From contig OZ022340.1 in assembly GCA_963989245.1 (NCBI GenBank), positions 41,448,982 through 41,512,981 of the forward strand: a stretch of 64,000 bases of DNA, written 5' to 3'. Origin of the DNA: Nansenia antarctica. Its lineage: Eukaryota; Chordata; Actinopteri; Argentiniformes; Microstomatidae. Shown piece after piece: positions 10,926 to 22,079 of this stretch. The notes under the pieces are model-generated. The model was not told where the DNA came from and ran no database searches. It worked only from the letters and a program-made list of their open reading frames with translations. Position 1 is the stretch's first letter. The number at the start of each line of letters is the position of its first letter. A program made the translations under genes and the position numbers.

Positions 10926-11009
10926 CTCTGCATCTTAAACTCCTAAACTCCCAATCTACAATTCTCTAATGAACAACAATGCTTTGAAGCCCTTTGATCA
11001 TTTTCTATC

Positions 11010-11084
11010 GGTGCTGTGGCTTAGCTGGTGAAAGCACCTATCTTATAAACAGGAGACTCTGGGTTTTGGACCACAGCAGCTCCT
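11010..11084 (+). pseudogene. Thr-like tRNA pseudogene, copy 4
   Basis: Last copy of the degenerate Thr-like tRNA; its unit stops at about 11377 before reaching an Ile gene. Confidence 0.55.
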
Positions 11085-11388
11085 CTGCTTGCCTACTTCA
11101 TGATGGACGCCTGGTTTGTTCTCTTGCATTGATGGCCAAAGTCCAAAATTGGTCACCAATTGGTTCTTGCCCTTGTTAATAGCAGTGACGATCAATTCAA
11201 TGCCTTACCTTTGAGGTACGCTGACAATGTAAACAGACCATGGCTTCAACTCAACATTCACACTGCAGGCTATTTCTTTACAAAATAGAATTAACAGGAC
11301 ACTGCATACATTTTTACCAAAGAGTAAGGCTTAAAATGCATGAAGTACAATCATTTTCTACAATATAAGTTCAGTAACCTGGAGGACC

Positions 11389-11868
11389 ATGCATGGCCTT
11401 GCCTTGACACTAGCCCTCCTCCACCTCCTGATTACCAGCACTTCAGGTAATTAATGATCATGTATTACCTCTTTCATTTTATGAACATGGTATGGCGGTA
11501 ATATTATTTCATTTACTTTTGGCAATAATTCGATGTATTGTCTTTTGTCTGTTCCAGCTTTGATGCTAAGGAACCTGCCGTGGTTATGGCTGAAAATCAC
11601 TGATGTCAAGCCCCCCGGAGGTGATCTTCATGTTCAAGGACCACTCAGACAGAAGTAACTTTTTGATCAGAGAATTCTGTTCAGATGAGGCAAAAGACAC
11701 CACATGCCCACCAGACGCCACAGCACCTCAAAAAACTGTATTACTTATCATTACTTACTTTACTTATTTACTTATGATTGTGATTATGTACCTTGCTGCA
11801 ATGCTAATGTTGAAAAACCAAAGCCAAAGATTTTTATTCTTGTGTTCTGTAAAATAAATTCTGATTCT
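11389..11868 (+). pseudogene. Possible small secreted/membrane gene fragment, two exons
   Basis: ATG at 11389 opens a 58-base exon encoding a textbook signal peptide (MHGLALTLALLHLLITSTS) ending at a GT donor after 11446; a pyrimidine-rich AG acceptor follows at 11557. In the joined frame exon 2 stops at 11656-11658. In another frame the same exon reads on from 11603 through a Cys-containing segment to a strong hydrophobic helix (about 11735-11810) and a stop, followed by an AATAAA at about 11853 and a TTCTGATTCTGA tail. Signal peptide, short ectodomain and membrane helix would make sense if one frameshift separated them. I do not recognise the family. It may be a decayed host gene copy or repeat-borne. 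Confidence 0.3.
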
Positions 11869-11984
11869 GATTGAAGACTTTTTTGTATCATTAAAAGAAT
11901 AAGAGTTACAACAACCATAAAGCCTCCATAATGATAAGCTGGCTAATTAGCTAATTAGCTATCTGGGCAAAGATTTGGAGCAGC

Positions 11985-12692
11985 TTCTGGATACAGTGGA
12001 AACGGAACAAAAAACTATAAAACGATGGTTTGACTCAAACAAGTTGTCATTGAACTTAGAAAAAACGAAACTTATGATATTTGGAAATCATGATAGATAA
12101 TGTTGACATTGAAAGAGTTTATGAAAACAAAATGTTGGGAGTTGTTATAGACCACAAACTATGTTGGAAAACACATAAACTATTTAAAGACAAAAATATC
12201 AAAGTCTATTGCAATACTGCATAAAACAAAAGACATACTCAATCCAAATTCATTACACATATTGTACCGTTCTCTAATAGTTCCATACATAACTTACTGT
12301 GTGGACGTGTGGGGAAACACATACAAAACAATCACAAATCCAATTTATTTACTACAGAAAAGAGCTTTACGAATTATAAACAGAGCTGCCTATCAAGAAC
12401 CAACTAACAAATTATTCATAAACACCTATGATCTCAAATTTAAAGAATTGGTGGACTTCAAAATGGCACAAGTAATGTATAAAGTAAAAAATAAGATGCT
12501 TCCAGACTGTATCCAGAGACTGTTTCAAGTTAGACAGAGTAATTACGAACTCAGAGGAATATGTATGTTTATGAAAACAAAGATTAGAACAAATGCAAAG
12601 CAAAGATGTATAACAGTTAAGGGAGTTAACTTATGGAATACCTTTGAAGAGGAAATTAAAATGTGTAGTACACTAAAAGGATTTAAAAAATG
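11985..12692 (+). pseudogene. LINE reverse transcriptase C-terminal fragment
   Basis: 11985-12090 encodes KRWFDSNKLSLNLEKTK, the segment downstream of the RT active site in CR1/L2/Rex1-like LINEs; after frameshifts the frame 12262-12692 continues with YRSLIVPYITYCVDVWG and LLQKRALRIINRA, the conserved post-RT region of the same group, to a stop at 12690-12692. The active-site block itself is absent, so only the last third of an ORF2 is left. Confidence 0.7.
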
Positions 12693-13016
12693 ACTAAAAA
12701 GTAGGATGATTGACAAGTATAGAACAGAGGTATAGAGGTGTCCTCAACTTTTAAAATATTTCTTACACCCCTAGTAGGGAACACAGTATATCTTAAAATA
12801 CCCATGGAATTTCATTCGTTCTGATTACTTGGTGGTACATCTAGTTGTTGGAGCATTGATTTCCATTCCACTGAACTGATCAGAAACACCTTAAAACACA
12901 GAGGGACCCCTTCTATTTAGTAAATACCTTTTGTGGCACTGCAGGTTTTCTGTTGTTAGATGATCATTATGCTAATTCTAAATCCATTACATGGAAATGC
13001 ATCACCTACAACAAAC

Positions 13017-14117
13017 CAGTGGTGTGCCGTCAGGGCCAGCAAGGCCTTCTCTGCTGGCCTAAACATCATCAGAATATACATTTTATTTTAATATATTTTT
13101 TCCACAAATATGTATTAATGATTCCCCATAGTCTATTCTCTTCATTTCATAGCTTTCCTCTTGGTTGCGCTGCTTCCAGTCTCCGATTGAGATTTGGAGG
13201 GCTGGCCTTTATGTTAGAGCTTTTATCCAATCAAAATGTGTTGCTAGGGGGCTCCAAAATCTGCCTGCCTGCACGTTAAACGGTGCCGCTAATTCGACCT
13301 GTAACTTAACGTTGGAACGAGAAAACCTGTGGCGTTCCTAGTAAACCTACGTAGATGCGAGCAAAAGCAACAACGGCGCCTGCTGTAAGGCTCAATGATG
13401 TCAGCACCCAGCACGTCTTTTGATTGGATACGCACTATTGATACGCACTATTGATACGCACTATTGAGATGCGTATATGCCGGTAGATGTGAAACTTTTG
13501 AAAGTGCGCAGGGAAACGGAGCATCACAACGAAAGCTTTCGTTGACTGATCGATAATACTGATCGATTGTGTCCTGTTTTTGGGTAAACAATAACTTTCA
13601 TTTAGGGGACACGATGAAAGCACCGAGTCCACAAACAGAGGAAACTACGTTGAGCTTCTTTCTTTTCTGGCTGAAAACAACCCAGATTTACATTACCACC
13701 TGTCCACAAACAAAGTGTTTACTGGGACGTCAGGCAAAATACAAAACGACCTGATTTTTGCTATTGCTTAAGTGATGGGAGAAGAGATCAAAATGGAGAT
13801 TAAAAAGGCACCCTTTGTCGCTATTATGGTGGACGAGACGACAGACGTGGGTAATGTAGCGATCTTAAAGATGTTAGTTTAACACTCTTCATTGTAAATG
13901 CGGATCTATTGATTAAAAATGCTTCGGAAATATTAATATAACTCTGTTGTACTTGTCTGACTATGTTAAGGTGATGCAACGCCCGGTTATACTGTGTTTC
14001 TGTCTAGTTTCTAGAGCCATGGCGTCATAACGATGGTATTAAGAGGTAGAATAATTCAGGTAGGAATGTGTCGGACATCACTGAAGGCCTAGGTGTGAAA
14101 TGCACCGCCCGCCACTG
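13017..14117 (+). mobile_element. hAT element, 1101 bp, perfect 8-bp target duplication
   Basis: The left end CAGTGGTGTGCCG at 13017 and right end CGCCCGCCACTG closing at 14117 share inverted CAGTGG termini of the ZMYM1-like hAT group. The flanks are identical 8-mers, CAACAAAC at 13009-13016 and 14118-14125. Inside, 13735-13856 encodes KKAPFVAIMVDETTDV, a conserved segment of the hAT transposase, preceded by a stop. It is a deletion derivative of an autonomous element, inserted in what looks like an intron of the integrase-core fragment just downstream. Confidence 0.85.
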
Positions 14118-14153
14118 CAACAAACTACATCTCTAATTTGAGTGTTTTTTCAG

Positions 14154-14803
14154 ATCTCAATTCTGGATGGACCTCATGAATGACCTGAGGGAGAGAGATT
14201 TGTTCAGTGGCAGTCATGAGCACACATGCCTAGTGCGGTTTGTGTTCATGGGTGTGCTACAGTGGGACCTTGATGAATGCAGGGAAAAGTGGAACACACA
14301 CACCATCAGACCTGTTCACCAGTCTCGTTGTCCATCTGGGAAACCAGATGTCATGTACAACCTGCCTCACAGGTTTGGTCAATTAAAATTATTTTTTCAT
14401 TCTTGTACTTCTACATTCACAATTCACATGTACTTCTAATTGTCTAAAATGCAATCAACTGTAGTTGCCTGTTGAGTAGCTTTCAATTGAAATACTTTTC
14501 TCTAAAAAATGATTATTTGATACAATGATACATTTATAACAAAATGTTTTAATGAAAACAGTACAGTTAGTGTGCCAGTTAACTGTTACCCACAGGTTTG
14601 GCGGAACTGACTGTGGGTTCAAAGTCCCACCACACGAACTGGGCCAGTTTGTTTCGGAGTCTACCTACAGTCCATGTGGAGATCAGCATCTCCAGGGACA
14701 CTTTGAGAACCTGCAGAGAAGGCTTGGTCTGATGCAGGCCTTGACCTGGCAGTCTGGTGTACAGAACTATATCAGACTGAAGAACATGGCTGATATGTCA
14801 TGA
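14154..14803 (+). pseudogene. Integrase-core (DDE) domain gene fragment, last two exons
   Basis: Exon 14154-14372 follows a TTTTTTCAG acceptor and encodes FWMDLMNDLRERDLF and LQWDLDECREKWNTHTIRP, the C-terminal part of a DDE integrase-core domain family that is multi-copy in fish and invertebrates (the segment after the catalytic Glu). It splices through GT at 14373 and AG at 14595 into exon 14596-14803, keeping frame across the codon for Arg, to a stop at 14801-14803. Upstream exons with the catalytic Asp residues are not seen; the hAT element at 13017 sits in the preceding intron. It converges on the HECT gene fragment. The family assignment is by memory of the motif. Confidence 0.6.
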
Positions 14804-14873
14804 TATGTGAGTACACATTTCAAAGAACAAAGTTAACCCTTTAACTACTGAAATCTAGTTAAGCCAGTTTAGT

Positions 14874-16320
14874 TTACTGTAGTCCAAACCCTGGGGAATT
14901 TTGTATCCCAAAGTCCATGTTGTTCTGAAACTCATTGTAATTCATGGCCATCGGTATCTCTATTGTGTTGGCGCAGGTTCTGCTCATTGGGAAGCGTGAT
15001 GTCCGCAGAAAAAGCAGTTTGGGTGGTGGCTGGATCCCAGAGGGAGGCAGTGCGTCGAGTCCTGTGGCGAACATGAGGATGTCCTGGAGGAAGATTCCTG
15101 TTTGTTTCTCTGAAAAAAGTAGATTTAGTTTAGTTGTAAAATATAATATTTCAATGGAACTGCCAGCAATAGAAGATGATATCAAGATGACATAATTAAA
15201 AGATCTGGGGACTGTTCAGGTCTTCTGCAGGGTAGGGAGTGTGTTTATGAGGAGATAATTAAAATAAACCTTCTGTGTCAAGAAGATAGTCTCTCCAGAA
15301 TCCGAGTACACGGGTTTCTTCCTGTCGCCTTGTGCACCCTGCTTCACTAAGCTGAAAAATAAAAATACCTACGGCTTAAATTCAGATGTCAATCCTCGTC
15401 TGGTTTCTTTGAAAAACATTAGGTTTAAAACATACAATACCAGCACATTTGGCATATTGGTGCACACTGCCCGTAAACATTTGACAAAGATGCAAGAAAT
15501 AAATTGAAAATCCACACAATTCTGAGTAAACTAGCAAATGTGTAAAGGTTGCATCTGTCAACACAGCTTACCTGTAGAAGTTGTTCTGACCCCGGGCACA
15601 TTTGTCTTGTTCCTGGACTGCGGTTTGTCCTCCATCCTAGTTTTACCCCAAAAATTAGCAGTTAATTTGGAGTGCTCACTTCATTTGGACCGTCCCACAC
15701 CTGCATACAACACACAAATGACAGATTAGATCAAATGAAAATATTATCAAAATATTGTCAATTCACTTCATTTAAGGAGAAATGCCATGATGCAAACTGA
15801 CCACGGTGTCTGAAAGTGGACTGTCTCCAGATGCCAAATTAACCATTTGAACCACACCGTCATCATCTTCACTTGAAGACTGTCCACTGTAACCTTTGAA
15901 AAATAATAATTGGCATAATTGATGTGGGTATAAAGATGAATTTCACTCATTGCCTCAGTTTTACAGAGTGGAGCTTAAAACAAGGTGGAAACTTGCACTT
16001 ACAACTGTTTGTGAATTGTTCACCAGGGCAAATGTACAGTGTTATTCTTTGGTAGGCCTTTCCAATGGCCTCCTTGTATTTCTCCACTGTGAAAGCGGTG
16101 TCTGTTCCTGGAATGTTTCGAACTTCCTGACCATCGGGGTACAGCAAGACATAGGCAACATCTTTCATGTCCTGGTTAAAATCTTTCAGCTTCTTTAAAG
16201 CAGCATCCAACAGTTGGTCAGATGACCATTGTGGTTGAACATCAAGGGGAAGTGACTTCCCTCTCACAGGTTTAAGGAAGTCACCTGTCCTCCTCATAAT
16301 GCCAACAAATATCTTGACAG
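14874..16320 (-). pseudogene. HECT-domain ubiquitin ligase-like gene (G2E3-like), fragmentary
   Basis: The first recognisable exon (about 16320-15950) encodes GFLKPVRGKSLPL-type sequence (here DFLKPVRGKSLPL) and YVLLYPDGQEV, the N-terminal module of the expanded fish 'G2/M phase-specific E3 ligase-like' proteins. A small acidic exon (about 15810-15894) follows an AG acceptor and ends at a GT donor. The last exon (15109-14874, acceptor CAG) encodes the HECT C-lobe: DILMFATGLDALPP, then FPMSRTCANTIEIP where TC holds the position of the catalytic cysteine, then FQNNMDFGIQNSPGFG and a stop at 14874. Most of the HECT domain between is missing or unrecognised; candidate exons at about 15585-15640 and 15270-15343 are less certain. 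Confidence 0.6.
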
Positions 16321-16588
16321 AACCAGCCTACGTTATGTCTGAATACGATCCAACGGCTAATTCCCAATAAAGAATCCCTCCACTGCACAAGCTTCAACGA
16401 ACCCTTCGTAGGGTGTAGGGCATAGAATGAGCCCTTCGGTTTGAAATACAGCACATGTTATCTGCAGACATAAATAAGAAATATGTACCTTTTATGTCAC
16501 CTCTTCACTCCACAACCTCTTCAGAACTGCTTTTCGGAACTTCTTCAAAAACACGTCTCCGGTCCGTTCCACTTATCGTTCCCCCCCA

Positions 16589-16725
16589 GAACACTTCCGT
16601 TGTGAGAACACTTCCGTTGTGTTGTGAGAACACTTCCGTTGTGTTGTGAACTGAATTGCAGCGTTTTCTACACTTCCGTTGTGTTGTGAGAACACTTCCG
16701 TTGTGTTGTGAACTGAATTGCAGCG
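16589..16725. repeat. Short tandem repeat, about 21-bp unit (ACACTTCCGTTGTG)
   Basis: About five copies of a unit around GAACACTTCCGTTGTGTTGTG, with two copies of a longer block ending AACTGAATTGCAGCG. Confidence 0.85.
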
Positions 16726-16728
16726 TTT

Positions 16729-16938
16729 CTCTATATGCAGCGCGTTTCTCTATATGTAGCGCGTTTCTCTATATGTAGCGCGTTTCTCTATATGCAGCGC
16801 GTTTCTCTATATGTAGCGCGTTTCTCTATATGTAGCGCGTTTCTCTATAGCGCGTTTCTCTATATGTAGCGCGTTTCCGGTATTTGCAGCGCGTTTCTCT
16901 ATATGTAGCGCGTTTCCGGTATTTGCAGCGCGTTTGCC
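16729..16938. repeat. Tandem repeat, 19-20-bp unit (GCGCGTTTCTCTATATG)
   Basis: About eleven copies of GCGCGTTTCTCTATATGTA with variants (TATATGCA, CCGGTATTTGCA). Adjacent to the previous array and possibly one satellite that changed unit. The minus-strand open frame through it is a repeat artefact. Confidence 0.9.
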
Positions 16939-16939
16939 C

Positions 16940-18595
16940 TTGTCGGCCACCGTAGAGAACAGTTTCCAGTAGTGATAAATTGGAGTATTGCAGCGGAGAA
17001 CAGTTTCCAGTAGTGTGCTATACAAATACAATTTATTACTATTATTATTATTATATTATTAAAGTGTGCTATACACTTTAACCATTTATTATTATTATTA
17101 TATTATCATTGAGACAAAGTTACTAAAGTACCGTACATGGTTACAATAGCAGATGCTAGGAGTTCTATGATACCTTGGTTATGATTTCAGCAGGAAAATA
17201 CTGTACAATACTGTACATAATGGGATCCCTGAAGGGAAATTAATGCGTTACAGCAGCTCACTTAAGAAACAACAAAATAAATAAGTGGCAGGGGAACTCC
17301 TAACACTAGCATTATGATGCTTTTCAGTGGTCTAGTTTTTACCCTCTCTTAAAAGAGGATCTAGTTTTCAGTCTTTCTAGAAACACAAGCCACATGTTAG
17401 ACCATTCCCGTGGTTACACAGTAAACCCCTAGCAGACGAAAGAACCCAGAGCATTTTATGGAACTCACCTAAGATCTTATGCATTTCCTCATGGCCAATC
17501 ATGCGTGGGAAACACCTAGACGGAAAACACCCAACAACTGGCATTCTCCTTTATATACTATGTCCTTCATGAACGATTGATGCTCTCTCATGGCTGAACA
17601 TTCAATACACACAATCAGTAAAAGTTTTTGTAAACCACCAAGACATGAAATGCTAAGTCTATTTCACGTGTGACATAATGCTTACTCCTCCCAAAAAATC
17701 GCCAATACCTACTGTTTACAAGAGGGAATCCAGTTGGATTCTATTGAGTTTATCATTGAACCATTGAGTTTAACATTCCGATTTGTAGAACTGACTGATG
17801 AAGTGAGTCAAATGATGATCTCTAGCATTTATGAATGTTACATCTGTGATTTATGCAATACTTAACATGAAGCCTGAAAGACTCAGCATAGATTGTGTAT
17901 TAGTTATACATAATTGTGACACCAACCACATGCACTTGATTCCCTCATAACCTAGGGTTAGATGGCAAAGTGTTAACACACAATTGTTACCTATGAGGAA
18001 CTACAAACAGAACATATACACACAAAGTCAAACCAAGAAATGGAACACGGATGGTGTTCCAAGTGCTATCCAGTTACCCCTAAACGCTGACCTTTCCTCA
18101 GTACCAAATCTTAACTCAGTAATGCAATACTGACGGCATCCTCTCGTGTTCCCAGTAGACTTCATATCAATAGGGTTTAGCTTTGTCAACAATACAGGGC
18201 AGTTCTACAAACAAGCCAGAGGATATACATACTGTATATGAGTAAATTAACTATACTTCATAAAATGTATTTTTCTTTTCTTTTTGCTCACACAATATAT
18301 TAACAATATAAAACTCATAAGTAGTCACTGCAGCCGTTATCACAAGCTGTGCTCTTCTGTGTTCACTTACTTTTCCCAAAACTGACTTGTAATCTAAGTT
18401 GCCTAAACCAGATTGTCTACTTTTAAAAGGTCAGAGGACGGAACAGGTTTATTTGTTTATTTATTTTAATGACAATCCATGGCAGCTAGGAAGGAGGTAG
18501 GGTTGAATAGATAGAGGGATGGATGGAGGGCGGACGAGGGCCCTGGAGGAACAGCTGGGGGACGGCCGTGGTGCTCAGGTATTGACAGGCCTGCT
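16940..18595. other. No gene seen
   Basis: 1.65 kb of AT-rich sequence. A duplicated GAGAACAGTTTCCAGTAGTG occurs at about 16953 and 16995, and TTA-rich microsatellite tracts lie at 17033-17100. I find no open frame over 75 codons with recognisable content and no terminal repeats. Confidence 0.5.
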
Positions 18596-18603
18596 GTCAT
18601 TAT

Positions 18604-19017
18604 TAGGGATGCTCCGATCTGGATTTTTTTTTTAAAAATACATAACTGTAGGCCTACTGACTGGATAGCCTACATATTTTTTGCTTTTTAGACAAAAGTT
18701 TTGATCCATTAGGCACCAAGCAAACGCAGACCCATTTTTATGGCATAGTAAAAGTCTGGCCTATCACCCAGTTAGGGCCTGAAGCCCAAGTCAGTCGATA
18801 TGGCTGTATAAAAGACATCATAAACGTGGCCTTCATGGTTTACATACTGTTACGTCCTCCTATGTTTTCTGTTCAGTTATCTGTCTTCCCCAGGAAAAAA
18901 AAAAAAAAAAAAAAAAAACGGTTTTTGCGATCGGCCATTTTTGCCGATCACCGATTGAGTCATTTGGAGTGAAATCGGCCGATTTAAATCGGTGGCCGAT
19001 AAATCGGAGCATCCCTA
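18604..19017. mobile_element. hAT-type MITE, 414 bp, 8-bp duplication GTCATTAT
   Basis: The ends are inverted: TAGGGATGCTCCGATC at 18604 and its near-complement ending at 19017 (ATCGGAGCATCCCTA). Identical 8-mers GTCATTAT flank it at 18596-18603 and 19018-19025. Subterminal CCGAT/ATCGG repeats are dense at the right end, and an A-run of about 25 lies near 18895. It is the same family as the element at 56280. Confidence 0.85.
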
Positions 19018-19046
19018 GTCATTATCAGCTGGACTCCTTCCCCTGC

Positions 19047-19131
<85 letters not shown>
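19047..19131. repeat. (GA)n microsatellite
   Basis: About 42 uninterrupted GA dinucleotides. Confidence 0.98.
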
Positions 19132-19135
<4 letters not shown>

Positions 19136-19282
19136 ACAAGACCCTGGCCTGTACCGACGTTAACGGATCCTAACGCACCTGGACTGGTTCATTAAGATTG
19201 TGCTCAAGAGTCTGGAGGGGGTCAGGTTTATGTGACTGTGAGGACCAACCGTTTCTCTCTGTCTTACCAGCTGTAGAACGAG

Positions 19283-19880
19283 GTGGAGGAATGGCTCAAC
19301 CTGTGTGTGTTATGGGGTACTACCCGGGGGGACCAAAGAGGCGGCACAGAGCGAGAATCCGTTAGCCCGTGGGCGTGTTTATTCACAGGATTTAGGGAGG
19401 GGGTATGCGGGAGAATGTGTGGTGTGCTGATAGTCTTGGAGTATGGGATATGTGGATACCTATGTGTAATGCGTAGTCAAGACTATGTGTGTGGTCTACC
19501 GTGGGTGCGGGGTGACGTAGGCGGGCAGGGTGTTGTCAGTATGTGCGTGCGCCTGGCAACAGTACAGTCCGAGAGTCCAAAAGGGGATGTCCAAGGGAGT
19601 AGGCGAGGGTGGTACCGGGAGATCCGTCCAAGGGTGTCCAGGGGTTCGGGGGTGGCTCGAGGGGTTCTGAGGGTCCGTGGAGACGGGGCAGGGATCCGCG
19701 GGAATGCGAGAGCCGGGGCCGGGGAGACGCGAGGGAGGGTCCGTGGGAATCTTGGGAGAGAACACAAACGGGGTAAGGCAGGGTTTGGAAAGAAGGCAGG
19801 TTACTAGAAAAACACAAGGAGCAAGATAGTACCGTGAACATAAGGCTACGATCTGGCGATGAACTGCAGGTCTGGCAGGA
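19283..19880. other. GC-rich dispersed-repeat-like block, no gene recognised
   Basis: A 174-codon plus-strand frame and several overlapping minus frames are all low-complexity (Arg/Gly-rich or Pro/Arg-rich) and match nothing I know. The right edge shares ACGATCTGGCGATGA with the repeat at about 55044, which suggests both belong to one repeat family carrying variable inserts. Confidence 0.3.
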
Positions 19881-19895
19881 CCTCACTCTTTTCAG

Positions 19896-20041
19896 ATTTC
19901 TCCTTGACCCACGCACCCGCTACCATTTTTACCACAGCAAAGCCGGCACCAAAAATCAACCCAAAAAATACCTTTCAATATCTTCCCTGGACATGGGCTG
20001 GAAGTTTTGTCGTGCTGGCCCTCCCGCTTGGGATTCTGTAG
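19896..20041 (+). other. Candidate terminal coding exon, family unknown
   Basis: A TTTTCAG acceptor at 19895 is followed by 48 open codons to TAG at 20039-20041. The peptide has a Thr/Pro-rich part and ends in a hydrophobic stretch (WAGSFVVLALPLGIL), as a membrane-anchored C-terminus might. No upstream exon of the same protein was found. It may be a stray exon. Confidence 0.2.
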
Positions 20042-20754
20042 ACCGGGTTATGGTTACCCTTAAGCAACCCTCTGGCCTCATTGGTCCAAAAGGCAAACAT
20101 CTGGCCATACCTTTCAAACAACAAAATTAATTTTAAGTATTGGATAGCAAAAGGCTATGGCCTTGATGCCTGGGCTTTTTCCAATATCTTTTTAATGATG
20201 TTATACTGATAGAATGTGGGTGTTAACTTATGCATCCAACAAATGCTCCATTAAGTTTCAGATGTTTTACATCTTCTGCCAGTGACCCTATACATTAAGT
20301 GTTACCAAAATGAATACACATATTGGTCAGGGCTGTCATACCCTTGTATTTTGAAACGCTCCATGAGAAAGAGACACCACCACTTGCGGATCCGAGGCAT
20401 GTCCGTCTGAAATAAATTACAGCGACGCGGATAATCTTTTGTCCATAATGTATTCCTTCTCTTCGAGATTAATAGTATGGTGCAACATAAACATTATTTT
20501 AACTAGCCTAACTGTTCTGTGGTTAAATGGTATTCTAACTTACCACATGGAACTCAAACCCTGTGTTCAGGACAAGGGACAGGGTGTACTGGAACAGACA
20601 AAGCGGAAGGCAATTTTATTCATAATGTTGACAAAAGCCGGCATGTAATTACCCCCCCCGCCCCAAAAAAAAAAATAGACCTTACCATAAGCATAAAAAC
20701 CCCACAGTCATTTCCATGGAGCTGGCGTGGTAAGTTCCCCATATCATAGCCAGT
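20042..20754. other. No gene seen
   Basis: No recognisable protein, RNA or terminal repeats; a C-run followed by an A-run at about 20652-20675. Confidence 0.5.
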
Positions 20755-20760
20755 TTTTTC

Positions 20761-22046
20761 ATGATAGATAGATGTTGGATGATAGATGATAGATGATAGA
20801 TAAATAGTAGATGATAGATGATAGATGATAGATGATAGATAAATAGTATGATGATAGATGATAGATGATAGATGATAAATAAATAGTAGATGATAGATGA
20901 TAGATGATAGATAAATAGTAGATGATAGATGATAGATGATAGATGATAGATAAATAGTAGATGATAGATGATAGATGATAGATGATAGATAAATAGTAGA
21001 TGATAGATGATAGATGATAGATGATAGATGATAGATAAATAGTAGATGATAGATGATAGATAGATGTTGGATGATAGATCATAGATGATAGATAAATAGT
21101 AGATGATAGATGATAGATAAATAGTAGATGATAGATGATAGATAAATAGTAGATGATAGATGATAGATAAATAGTAGATGATAGATAGATGTTGGATGAT
21201 AGATGATAGATGATAGATAAATAGTAGATGATAGATGATAGATGATAGATAAATAGTAGATGATAGATGATAGATGATAGATAGATGTTGGATGATAGAT
21301 GATAGATGATAGATAAATAGTAGATGATAGATGATAGATAAATAGTAGATGATAGATGATAGATGATAGATAGATGTTGGATGATAGATGATAGATGATA
21401 GATAAATAGTAGATGATAGATGATAGATGATAGATAAATAGTAGATGATAGATGATAGATGATAGATGATAGATAAATAGTAGATGATCGATGATAGATG
21501 ATAGATAAATAGTAGATAGATGATAGATAAATAGTAGATGATAGATGATAGATGATAGATAAATAGTAGATGATAGATGATAGATGATAGATAAATAGTA
21601 GATGATAGATGATAGATGATAGATAAATAGTAGATGATAGATGATAGATAAATAGTAGATGATAGATGATAGATAGATGTTGGATGATAGATGATAGATG
21701 ATAGATAAATAGTAGATGATAGATGATAGATGATATATAAATATTAGATGCTAGATGCTAGATGCTAGATGATAGATAAATAGTAGATGATAGATGATAG
21801 ATGATAGATAAATAGTAGATGATAGATGATAGATGATAGATAGATGTTGGATGATAGATGATAGATAAATAGTAGATGATAGATGATAGATGATAGTTGA
21901 TAGATAAATAGTAGATGATAGATGATAATGTTAGATGATAGATGTAGATGATAGATGATAGATGATAATGTTAGATGATAGATGATAGATGATAGATGAT
22001 AATGTTAGATGATAGATGATAGATGATAGATACCAACATATATGAT
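20761..22046. repeat. GATA-type minisatellite, about 1.29 kb
   Basis: Built from GATGATAGATGATAGATAAATAGTA modules, with a higher-order unit marked by GATAGATGTTGGATGATAGAT at about 20767, 21059, 21187, 21283, 21370, 21675 and 21840. The 107-codon minus frame (Tyr-His-Leu-Ser repeats) is an artefact. Confidence 0.97.
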
Positions 22047-22079
22047 AGATGATAAATAATAGATAATGACTAGCACTGT

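Larger units (their letters stand above)
8282..11377. repeat. Tandem array of tRNA-bearing units
   Basis: Units of about 0.6-1.0 kb repeat with high identity. Each starts near a Thr-like tRNA (+), continues through a roughly 440-bp spacer, a tRNA-Ile(UAU) (-) and, in complete units, a tRNA-Lys(CUU) (+), then about 230 bp of flank. Thr-like starts are at 8518, 9406, 10020 and 11010. Unit 2 lacks the Lys gene. A junction at about 10850 joins Lys flank directly to the middle of a tRNA-Ile, as unequal recombination would produce. Homology ends at about 11377. The short plus-strand open frames through these units are spacer translations, not genes. Confidence 0.8.

Noticed and set aside
8280..11377. 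CRISPR-like or regulatory repeat array
   Set aside because: Repeat units contain vertebrate-type tRNA genes and are 0.6-1 kb long; the context is eukaryotic.
19283..19807. 174-codon plus frame, Arg/Gly-rich
   Set aside because: GC-rich repeat; equally long frames overlap on the other strand and no domain is recognisable.
20759..21082. 107-codon minus frame of Tyr/His/Leu/Ser/Ile
   Set aside because: GATA-type repeat with no stop in one frame.
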